Shown here piece after piece: positions 1 to 5,485 of a DNA stretch of 5,493 nt (position 1 is the first letter of the stretch; each line of letters begins with the position of its first letter). Position numbers and translations under genes: made by a program. Source of the stretch: an uncultured Saprospiraceae bacterium (GTDB lineage Bacteria > Bacteroidota > Bacteroidia > Chitinophagales > Saprospiraceae); contig CALMIT010000548.1 in NCBI GenBank assembly GCA_937864255.1, forward strand, positions 1-5,493, given 5' to 3'. The notes beneath the pieces are model-generated. The model was not told where the DNA came from. It saw nothing but the letters and a program-made list of their open reading frames with translations, and ran no database searches.

Positions 1-36
1 GCTGTGAAAGAGGTGGCGCTGAAACAAGGTGTATAG
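1..36 (+). CDS. C-terminal end of an unidentified upstream gene (partial)
   Basis: Frame 1 is open from the window edge and reads AVKEVALKQGV before a TAG at 34-36. The short amphipathic, lysine-rich end is typical of a soluble cytoplasmic protein, but eleven residues are too few to assign a family. The reading is supported mainly by context: a perfect hairpin that could end its transcript lies 25 bases further on, and the next plus-strand gene begins 150 bases downstream. Other frames cannot be excluded because so little is visible. Confidence 0.4.
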   Translation, partial: AVKEVALKQGV

Positions 37-61
37 ACCGATTTCATAAGTTTTTTCAGAC

Positions 62-98
62 AGGACTTGCGACAAAATCTGGTTTTGTCGCAAGTCCT
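62..98 (+). terminator. perfect 16-bp hairpin, probable terminator or intergenic palindrome
   Basis: AGGACTTGCGACAAAA (62-77) is exactly reverse-complementary to 83-98, leaving a five-base TCTGG loop. The position, just after the stop at 34-36, suits a transcription terminator for the upstream gene. The plus-strand sequence after the stem (AATACTTTCTT) is only moderately T-rich, so it is not a clean intrinsic terminator. On the plus strand a T6 run (51-56) lies before the stem, giving an A6 run after the stem on the other strand, so it does not favour minus-strand termination either. A dispersed REP-like palindrome is the alternative. I see no second copy in this window. Confidence 0.55.
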
Positions 99-173
99 AA
101 TACTTTCTTAATGAAAACGCAAGTATAAACTTTTGAAATAAAAACCCGTTCCTACCTGAAATTTTCTGAAACA

Positions 174-199
174 GAACGGATTTTTATGAACGGATTTTT
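174..199 (+). repeat. 14-base-period tandem duplication across the receptor start codon
   Basis: GAACGGATTTTT occurs at 174-185 and again at 188-199, separated by AT, so the period is 14 bases. The ATG at 186-188 straddles the junction: its AT is the spacer and its G is the first base of the second copy. The second copy therefore encodes the start of the signal peptide (NGFF), while the first copy is the immediate 5' untranslated region. The period is not a multiple of three, so further expansion or contraction here would shift spacing rather than add codons. Confidence 0.8.
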
Positions 200-2657
200 T
201 CGGTTTACACTGCTCTCCATTTTATTTTTCTTTTTTCAAAATGCTGACGCCCAAAGACCCGGCAACGCACCGGAAATGACGCCCGGAAAAGGAGGAATCG
301 CCGGCGTGTTATTGGATGAAAATACCGGACTGCCTGTGTCTTTCGCCAACGTTTTATTGTATAAATCCGGTACCGCCGAGATGATTACAGGACTCACATC
401 AAATGAGGAGGGAAGATTTTTTCTGAAAGATTTGGATTACGGCGCCTACGATTTAAAAATAAGTTTTATCGGCTATCTCGATTTTGATAAGAAAAATATT
501 GTGATCAACGAAACGAACCGCTTCGTGAGAATCGGCGAAATAGTGCTTTCCGAAAATGCGGCGCAACTGGCTGAAGTGCAGGTAACTGCCGAGCGTGAAA
601 TGGTGCAGTTTGGTTTGGACAAACGTGTTTTCAACGCCTCAAAAGACCTGAGCGCCACGGGCGGCGATGCGCTGGAAGTTTTGAAAAATATTCCTTCCGT
701 TTCGATAGATATTGACGGCAACGTGAGCCTTCGCGGAAGCGAGAATGTGAGGATTTTGATCAACGGAAAACCTTCCGGGCTGGCCGGACTTGACCGCCGA
801 GCGATACTTGCCCAAATTCCCGCCAGCCTGATCGAGAGCGTGGAAGTGATGACCAATCCTTCCGCCAAATATTCGCCGGAAGGCATGGCCGGCATCATTA
901 ATATTATCACCAAAAAACAAAATCAAAAAGGTTTCAATCTGCAGGCAAGCCTCACGGGCGGCTCAAATCCGAGTCTCGACGGCGCCTTGAATCTCAATTA
1001 CCGCACCGGAAAGTTCAATTTTTTTGGCAATTACAACGGCAGGTTCCAGGAAAACTGGCGCAAAGGTGAAACCTTCCGAAAAACGATTTTGCCCGACACA
1101 CTTTTTTACCTGAATACGCTGAGCAATTCATCCAACGAGCGACTGGGACATACTTTTAGCGGAGGGCTGGAGTATTATTTTAGCGCCAACAGCGTACTCG
1201 GCGCCAATGCTTCTTTCAGCCCGCGCACCAGCGATTCCGGGGGCGATATGGATTTTGATTTTTTTGATTTTGAAAACAGGCTGACCCAGCGCTCCGTCAG
1301 AAATGAAATGCAAAAAGAAACCGAAACAGCCAACGAGTACAACCTGAGTTTTAATCAAAATTTTAAAAGAGAGGGGCAAACTTTGTCGCTTGTGGCATCG
1401 TGGTCAGACAATTGGGAGGAGGAAAAAAATGATTTTACGGAAGATTTTTTCAGCCCTGACAATTTGCCGACAGGCGAACAATTATTACAAAAATCATCGG
1501 AAGAAGAAACGAATACGCTGGCTCTTTTTCAGGGAGATTACACGCAGCCGCTGTGGGAAAATTTCAAATTGGAAACTGGCTTTCGCTCCACTTTACAACT
1601 TCAAAAAACGGACTACGCGCTTTTGGAGTACGATGAAAATTCGATGCAGTATTTCCAAAACGACACCTTCAGCAATCTTTTTCAATACAATGAAGACGTG
1701 TATGCAGCCTACGCCATCGCCGGCGGAAAATTCAAAAAATTTGAAGTACAGGGCGGGGTGCGCGGCGAACAAACGATGACCAGAGCCTCTTTGTCCACCA
1801 ATGATTTTGTTTTTCAAAATGATTATTTCAACCTGTTTCCCAGCGCGTCTGTAAAGTATGAATTGAAAGCCCAACAGAGTCTTCAACTCAGTTACAGCCA
1901 GAGAATCAATCGCCCAAATATTCGCTCGGTCATCCCTGCGCCGGATTTTGGAAATCGCCAGGACATCAGGGTCGGAAACCCGGAACTGCTGCCTGAAATT
2001 ATTCACGCATACGAGTTGGGATTTCTGACAAGTGGAGAGAAAGGTACGTTCAATGCTACCGGCTATTTTCGCCGCATGAATGATTTGATTACCCGCTTCA
2101 CGGAGGTGGATGAAATCGGGCGGCGCATTCTTACCTGGCGCAATCTGGAAAAAGGCAGCAACTATGGTATTGAATTGATCGGGACGTACCGCCCTTTCAA
2201 ATGGTGGAATTTTACCGCCAGCGTGGATGGCTACAAAACCGAACTCGACGGCTCGAATATAGAAGCGGATTTGTCAAACGACGGTTATCAATGGAACGCG
2301 CGACTCACATCTAACTGGAGTTTTTGGAAAGACGCCAATCTGCAACTATTTGGATTTTATCGCTCGCGGGGAGTGACGGCGCAGGGTACGATGTTCCCGA
2401 TGTATTGGAGTGATTTGGGATTCAGAAAACCGGTGTTCGGTGGGCAGGGAGCTATCTCGCTGCGCGTGAGCGATATTTTCAACACGCGCCGTTTCAAATT
2501 TGAAATAGCGGACGCCGAACTGGAAGTTGCGTCTGAATTTCAAAGACAAAGCCAGGCTATTTATGTCGGTTTCAGTTATAAAATCGGCAAATCTGACAGG
2601 AGTAAAAAGCAGGAGCGGGGCGAGCGCCGCAATTTTGACGACGACGACGGTTTTTAA
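186..2657 (+). CDS. TonB-dependent outer-membrane receptor with carboxypeptidase-regulatory-like domain
   Basis: This is an outer-membrane, TonB-energised transporter whose ligand is unknown. The start at 186 gives a clear signal peptide (hydrophobic residues 4-17, likely cleavage after ADA at 20-22). Residues about 36-122 form the beta-sandwich carboxypeptidase-regulatory-like fold (GVLLDENTGLPVSFANVLLY). The plug domain follows at about 128-245, with the signatures LKNIPSVSIDIDGNVSLRG, ILINGKP and SVEVMTNPSAKYSPEGMAG then INIITKK. From about 250 on there is an alternating, aromatic-rich beta-barrel whose last strand is near QAIYVGFSYKIG, followed by a charged tail ending RRNFDDDDGF. The length of 823 residues suits the compact 'outer membrane beta-barrel family' receptors. 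It is shorter than usual for SusC, and no SusD gene is adjacent, so a glycan-uptake pair is not supported. It could carry siderophores, peptides, metals or other ligands. The family call is firm; the substrate is not inferable. Confidence 0.93.
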   Translation: MNGFFRFTLLSILFFFFQNADAQRPGNAPEMTPGKGGIAGVLLDENTGLPVSFANVLLYKSGTAEMITGLTSNEEGRFFLKDLDYGAYDLKISFIGYLDFDKKNIVINETNRFVRIGEIVLSENAAQLAEVQVTAEREMVQFGLDKRVFNASKDLSATGGDALEVLKNIPSVSIDIDGNVSLRGSENVRILINGKPSGLAGLDRRAILAQIPASLIESVEVMTNPSAKYSPEGMAGIINIITKKQNQKGFNLQASLTGGSNPSLDGALNLNYRTGKFNFFGNYNGRFQENWRKGETFRKTILPDTLFYLNTLSNSSNERLGHTFSGGLEYYFSANSVLGANASFSPRTSDSGGDMDFDFFDFENRLTQRSVRNEMQKETETANEYNLSFNQNFKREGQTLSLVASWSDNWEEEKNDFTEDFFSPDNLPTGEQLLQKSSEEETNTLALFQGDYTQPLWENFKLETGFRSTLQLQKTDYALLEYDENSMQYFQNDTFSNLFQYNEDVYAAYAIAGGKFKKFEVQGGVRGEQTMTRASLSTNDFVFQNDYFNLFPSASVKYELKAQQSLQLSYSQRINRPNIRSVIPAPDFGNRQDIRVGNPELLPEIIHAYELGFLTSGEKGTFNATGYFRRMNDLITRFTEVDEIGRRILTWRNLEKGSNYGIELIGTYRPFKWWNFTASVDGYKTELDGSNIEADLSNDGYQWNARLTSNWSFWKDANLQLFGFYRSRGVTAQGTMFPMYWSDLGFRKPVFGGQGAISLRVSDIFNTRRFKFEIADAELEVASEFQRQSQAIYVGFSYKIGKSDRSKKQERGERRNFDDDDGF

Positions 2658-4750
2658 AATAAATACCTGATTTGAAATTTCAAGTCTGTCCTGCTGTTGC
2701 CTTCTATCAAATCCAGCCCGGAACCAATTCCTTCATCGCCCTGTCTGAAAAGTTGTGCGTAGCGGGCTTCGAGCGTAAGTCCCCTGAAAATTTTCCAGCG
2801 CGCATTCAGATAAAATTTGCTGCCCGTACCATAAAAAGCGGGAATGGAAAAAGCATACAAAACGTCGTTTTCAAAAGCATAAATCCGGTTGTTGTAATCG
2901 TCCGTATCAAAGAGTGCAAAACGGGTGCTGAAAGAAACCGGAAAAGAAAGCGGTTTGTAAATGACGTCCTGATAAATCATAAATCCACTGCTTTGCGGAA
3001 GAATCTGATCGTCGTAAAACGACCATTCCAAACGACTCCTGAATTCCAGCGTTTTTGAAAATTTATAAGCCAGTTGAATCCGTGCCTGGCTGCGCTCCAC
3101 GGGCGTCAGAAAATCCGTTTTCGTTTCGTTCTCGGGCGCGTTTTTCTCTTTTGTTTCTTTTCTGAATTGCGCATACACCTCCAGTTTTTTCCGGATCGAA
3201 TAAGTGGCGCGCAGCAGGTATTCGTGTCCGGCAGAAGGCGCATCCACACCAAATCTGAGCCAGTCGTGCTGCCAGTTATCGAGGTACGCGCTCAGTTGCC
3301 AGTTTTTAAAAGGTTTGATTTCGATGCCGGTATAAAAGCCGCTTTCATTTTGTCCGCCGGCGGTTTCGGCAAACGGCTGTGCAAAAAGACTCTGGTAGTC
3401 TTTTTCAAACCAGCGCTGGCAAAGTGCAAGATTGGCAAACTTACCGAGACCGATCAGCGCGCCGTTGATACTTGCCCAGGCGCCATTGTCGCTCATCGCC
3501 GTTTCGCCAAAAAAATGAATATTTCTGTAAGTTTTGGAATAGTCAAGACTGCCGTTTATCAACTGATTTCCACTAAATCGAAACCTGTTATAAGGCTGAT
3601 CGGAGGGTTGAAAATTTTTATCAAAACGATTGAAAAGAAAATTCACACCGATGAGTCCTTTGCGCGAATTGAATCTAAAATTGCCGCCGGCGGTGATCTG
3701 GGTAAGTGCGTTTTTGTTTTCAATTTCGGAGGGAGTGCGGTGCAAGCCCGAAATCAGGAGCGAAGTAAACTCGCGCGCTTCGTCGTTCGTATCGCTGGTG
3801 TCGGCTTCCAAAACGTTGGCATCGGTTCTTTTGACGGAAGCAAACAAAGTTGTCTCCCAATTTTTGGCGAAAGCCAAAGTCACTCCCCCACCCCGCAGAT
3901 AATCCGCTTCGTTGACGGAAGTGTATGGGCGGAGCGGAGCGCCCCGACGTTTGATGCTGGTCACGAGGCTGCTTTTCCCGGGCGCAAAACCATTATAAAT
4001 GGTCAGTCCCTGCCCGAAAGAAACAGCGAAGTCGCCCAGCGCCACCGCTTTGACCGTTTTATTCAAATTGCGCAAAAAAGCGTGCGCGCTGTAAAAATCA
4101 AAACCCTGCCGGTTGCTGCCGGCAAAAAATTCTTCGCCCCGGTCTTTTTCCGCATTAAAGCCGATGCTCAGGCGATTTTCAAAAGAGCGGCGAAAACGGA
4201 CAAACAAACCGTTCGGATCGCCGGCATAACGGCTGGCAGACTCGCCTTCCGCCAATGGCGCAAAACCAGCCTGCGTCTCCAAAACACGAGTCCAGCGCAG
4301 CATCAAATCGTTGCCTGATTGCAAAAACATTTTCGCGGGGCTGATTTGAAAATCGTCAAGATCGCCGCCCACTTTTACAAATGGCAGGATGCGCCGTATC
4401 GAAGCCAAATCAAAGCCGGGAACTGCCTGCAATTCATAGATAGAAATCAGTTTGCCGGCCTGCGCCCGGTAATCCAGCAAACTGTTGATTTGCAAATCGG
4501 AAAGCAATCCGAGATATTGAAGTTGCTCAAAATCAGCGCGGTTCAAATCCAGCGGACGCCGCTTGTAGGCTTCCAGATTTTCGAGGATGGCGTTGTAGTC
4601 AAAATCACTTTCTTCTTCCTGGTTTTGAAAAAAATCTTCGAGCAGGTCGCCCAGGTCTTCCGTGTTGACCGGCGACAGCGTGTCGGTCTGACCGAAACCT
4701 GCCTGACACCAAAAAGCGAGAAGCAAGAAAAGCGGTACATAGATTTTCAT
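2654..4750 (-). CDS. secreted helix-hairpin-helix protein with predicted outer-membrane beta-barrel
   Basis: The 698-residue product begins with a signal peptide (MKIYVPLFLLLAFW core, probable cleavage after GFG at 18-20); the C at position 15 lacks a lipobox. An acidic stretch (about 31-50) precedes a ComEA-like helix-hairpin-helix segment at about 66-127, with the hallmark LDLNRADFEQLQYLG and, further on, ISIYELQAVPGFD. The remaining ~550 residues alternate polar and hydrophobic residues, with many aromatic strand ends (for example FVRFRRSF, RLSIGFNAEKDRG). They end in KFQIRYLF, whose terminal phenylalanine fits an outer-membrane insertion signal. I infer a barrel with a periplasmic helix-hairpin-helix head. 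Proteins of this layout are commonly annotated in Bacteroidota simply as helix-hairpin-helix proteins, and I know of no established function. The motif often binds DNA, as in ComEA, but may instead bind protein. It converges on the receptor gene with overlapping stops and has two palindromes just upstream of its start. Confidence 0.85.
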   Translation of the reverse strand: MKIYVPLFLLLAFWCQAGFGQTDTLSPVNTEDLGDLLEDFFQNQEEESDFDYNAILENLEAYKRRPLDLNRADFEQLQYLGLLSDLQINSLLDYRAQAGKLISIYELQAVPGFDLASIRRILPFVKVGGDLDDFQISPAKMFLQSGNDLMLRWTRVLETQAGFAPLAEGESASRYAGDPNGLFVRFRRSFENRLSIGFNAEKDRGEEFFAGSNRQGFDFYSAHAFLRNLNKTVKAVALGDFAVSFGQGLTIYNGFAPGKSSLVTSIKRRGAPLRPYTSVNEADYLRGGGVTLAFAKNWETTLFASVKRTDANVLEADTSDTNDEAREFTSLLISGLHRTPSEIENKNALTQITAGGNFRFNSRKGLIGVNFLFNRFDKNFQPSDQPYNRFRFSGNQLINGSLDYSKTYRNIHFFGETAMSDNGAWASINGALIGLGKFANLALCQRWFEKDYQSLFAQPFAETAGGQNESGFYTGIEIKPFKNWQLSAYLDNWQHDWLRFGVDAPSAGHEYLLRATYSIRKKLEVYAQFRKETKEKNAPENETKTDFLTPVERSQARIQLAYKFSKTLEFRSRLEWSFYDDQILPQSSGFMIYQDVIYKPLSFPVSFSTRFALFDTDDYNNRIYAFENDVLYAFSIPAFYGTGSKFYLNARWKIFRGLTLEARYAQLFRQGDEGIGSGLDLIEGNSRTDLKFQIRYLF

Positions 4751-4785
4751 GCCGGTAAAGGTAAAATGAAAAAACGAGCGGCTTT

Positions 4786-4801
4786 TAAAATTCGAATTTT
4801 A
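4786..4801. promoter_or_regulatory. perfect 16-bp palindrome, operator candidate
   Basis: TAAAATTCGAATTTTA is identical to its own reverse complement, with no spacer. It lies 36 bases upstream of the minus-strand start at 4750. An AT-rich dyad of this size is a typical shape for a dimeric repressor or activator site. With no loop, it is unlikely to act as an RNA hairpin. The bound protein is unknown. Confidence 0.45.
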
Positions 4802-4805
4802 CAGT

Positions 4806-4824
4806 TTTCCACAAGTTGTGGAAA
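4806..4824. promoter_or_regulatory. perfect 9+1+9 palindrome, operator candidate
   Basis: TTTCCACAAGTTGTGGAAA has two exact 9-base half-sites around one central G. It is 55 bases upstream of the minus-strand start and four bases from the palindrome at 4786-4801, with centres about 21.5 bases apart, close to two helical turns. TTTTCCACA (4805-4813) also differs by one base from the classic DnaA box TTATCCACA. On the plus strand it is followed by TTTTT, but no upstream plus-strand gene would need a terminator here. Confidence 0.45.
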
Positions 4825-4935
4825 TTTTTCCTGAAAATTTTTAGCGCTTCCGAAAATCATAGCGTCCTTATTTTTTTTCGAAAAGTGAAGCATTTTCAAC
4901 TTTTAAAAAAGGATAATACAAATTTTTCAAAAATT

Positions 4936-4943
4936 TAATTTTG
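4936..4943 (+). promoter_or_regulatory. possible distal -7 element (TAATTTTG)
   Basis: TAATTTTG fits the Bacteroidota -7 consensus TAnnTTTG exactly and is identical to the octamer at 5028-5035. I see no TTTG at the expected 19-21 base distance upstream, so this is a half-supported promoter. If used, transcription would begin near 4950, just before the small open frame at 4955, and would add roughly 90 bases to the glutamine synthetase leader. Confidence 0.3.
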
Positions 4944-4954
4944 AAATAAAAAAC

Positions 4955-5017
4955 ATGACCGATTTTCCGCACCAACAAACTGAAAATACAGTGAACGCGG
5001 GCGTTTTGGCAGAATAA
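4955..5017 (+). CDS. 20-codon open frame, possible leader peptide (speculative)
   Basis: ATG at 4955 opens a 20-residue frame that reads MTDFPHQQTENTVNAGVLAE and stops at TAA 5015-5017. It follows the possible -7 element at 4936-4943 by 11 bases, which would make its transcript nearly leaderless. It contains two consecutive glutamine codons and lies upstream of glutamine synthetase, which is suggestive but statistically weak: a frame of this length arises easily by chance. No Shine-Dalgarno sequence is present, as usual for the phylum. It overlaps the -33 element of the stronger promoter, so it may simply be non-coding. Confidence 0.12.
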   Translation: MTDFPHQQTENTVNAGVLAE

Positions 5018-5035
5018 ATTTTTGACATAATTTTG
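5005..5035 (+). promoter_or_regulatory. Bacteroidota-type promoter for glutamine synthetase
   Basis: TTTG at 5005-5008 (-33 element) is followed after exactly 19 bases by TAATTTTG at 5028-5035, which matches TAnnTTTG at every defined position. This is the arrangement recognised by the primary sigma factor of Bacteroidota. With the last G of the -7 element at about -7, transcription should begin near 5042, giving a leader of about 159 bases before the ATG at 5201. A sigma-70-like reading (TTGACA at 5022-5027) lacks a suitably spaced TATAAT. Confidence 0.72.
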
Positions 5036-5049
5036 TACAAACATTAAAA

Positions 5050-5155
5050 AAGTGTTTCACCTACATTTGCTAAAAAAACATTTTGGGTAACCAAAACAGA
5101 AGCGGTCAGCCGGCTAAATTGTCGGCTGACCGCTTCGCGCTTTAGGTGAATACTT
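5050..5155 (+). promoter_or_regulatory. structured 5' leader of glutamine synthetase, possible three-way-junction RNA
   Basis: The predicted transcript beginning near 5042 has three nested pairings. TTCACCTA (5056-5063) pairs exactly with TAGGTGAA (5143-5150), and the outer AAGT (5050-5053) pairs with ACTT (5152-5155) across a small internal loop. Inside lie TTTTGG/CCAAAA (5081-5086 with 5091-5096), closing a GTAA tetraloop of the GNRA type, and the long hairpin at 5099-5136. Together these make a closed three-way junction filling most of the leader. It ends 45 bases before the start codon. I do not recognise it as a known riboswitch class. A cis-regulatory RNA sensing nitrogen status is inference only. 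Confidence 0.4.
5099..5136 (+). other. 16-bp GC-rich hairpin in the glutamine synthetase leader
   Basis: GAAGCGGTCAGCCGGC (5099-5114) pairs with 5121-5136, with one G-U wobble at 5113/5122 and a six-base TAAATT loop. The following bases are GCGCTTTAGG, with no T run, so it is not an intrinsic terminator on the plus strand. It lies downstream of the predicted start site and would form in the glutamine synthetase messenger. It may be a stability or attenuation element, or an arm of the larger folded leader. Confidence 0.65.
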
Positions 5156-5200
5156 ATCAGGCATCAATCAACTCAATTCATTAAAAATTTTTTCCGCAGT

Positions 5201-5485
5201 ATGGCAAAGTTCAAATTCGAGTACATCTGGCTGGACGGTTACAAGCCCGAGCCGTCGCTCCGCAGCAAAACCAAGGTTCTTGACCTGGATTTTTATCACG
5301 GCGATTTGAAAATTTTACCTATTTGGTCTTTTGACGGCAGTTCTACACAGCAGGCAGAAGGCACCAAGTCCGACTGTTTGCTCCAGCCGGTAGCAGCTTA
5401 CCCGGATCCGAGCAGAAACAACGCATTTCTGGTCATGTGTGAAGTGCTCAACCCGGACGGTGCTCACGCCCACGGTACCGCCTAG
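5201..5485 (+). CDS. glnII: type II glutamine synthetase, N-terminal beta-grasp part only
   Basis: Glutamine synthetase makes glutamine from glutamate, ammonium and ATP in the cytoplasm. The 94 visible residues match the start of the eukaryote-like type II enzyme: EYIWLDGYKP at 7-16, the N-terminal signature FDGSSTQQAEGTKSDCLL at 44-61, then PVAAYPDP and LVMCEVLNPDG. D45 and S48 of FDGSS correspond to the residues that reach into the neighbouring subunit's active site, where the aspartate helps bind ammonium. The whole enzyme should be about 340 residues. The catalytic ATP-binding domain is not in the window. The frame reads HGTA then TAG at 5483-5485, eight bases before the edge, where relatives continue with a segment like SNxRA. 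Shifting frame after GCC gives R-S-G, so a base error near the sequence end is likely. The ATG at 5201 is the only start giving the family N-terminus. The upstream promoter and structured leader suggest independent regulation. Confidence 0.85.
   Translation: MAKFKFEYIWLDGYKPEPSLRSKTKVLDLDFYHGDLKILPIWSFDGSSTQQAEGTKSDCLLQPVAAYPDPSRNNAFLVMCEVLNPDGAHAHGTA

Larger units (their letters stand above)
4751..5200. other. 450-base divergent intergenic region, AT-rich and structured
   Basis: The region separates the divergent starts of the helix-hairpin-helix gene (-) and glutamine synthetase (+). In order it holds two close perfect palindromes (4786-4824), a very AT-rich stretch (about 4860-4950), a -7-like octamer (4936-4943) with a 20-codon open frame, a full Bacteroidota-type promoter (5005-5035), and a leader with nested inverted repeats (5050-5155). 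I find no long coding frame with family resemblance. I could not find a good minus-strand promoter (CAAAnnTA on the plus strand) for the helix-hairpin-helix gene. Confidence 0.75.

Noticed and set aside
146..185. CCGTTC (146-151) pairs with GAACGG (174-179), followed by ATTTTT: terminator-like
   Set aside because: The stem is only six bases with a 22-base loop, the T run ends directly in the receptor start codon, and the right arm is explained by the tandem duplication.
99..185. A promoter for the receptor gene, for example TATAAACTTTTG at 124-135
   Set aside because: The TA and TTTG parts are wrongly spaced for TAnnTTTG, and no TTTG lies at the right distance upstream, so I do not call a promoter here.
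1390..1779. A 129-codon plus-strand frame inside the receptor gene, with GGGAGGAGG before an ATG at 1429
   Set aside because: The purine run simply encodes WEEEKN in the receptor frame. Shine-Dalgarno pairing is little used in Bacteroidota, and the alternative product looks like no known protein.
186..2657. A SusC-type glycan-uptake locus
   Set aside because: No SusD-like lipoprotein, glycoside hydrolase or sensor gene is adjacent, and the receptor is shorter than usual SusC proteins.
3354..3693. The palindrome CCGCCGGCGG occurs twice (3354-3363 and 3684-3693)
   Set aside because: Both copies encode the same short TAGG peptide on the minus strand, so coding constraint and chance are sufficient.
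3074..4318. A 414-codon open frame on the plus strand opposite the helix-hairpin-helix gene
   Set aside because: It is antisense to a well-supported gene with signal peptide and family features, shows no recognisable domain, and has the basic, cysteine-scattered composition typical of a mirror frame.
4800..4950. DnaA-box-like TTTTCCACA next to an AT-rich stretch, suggesting a replication origin
   Set aside because: Only one inverted pair of imperfect boxes is present, there is no box cluster, and neither dnaA nor other origin neighbours are seen.
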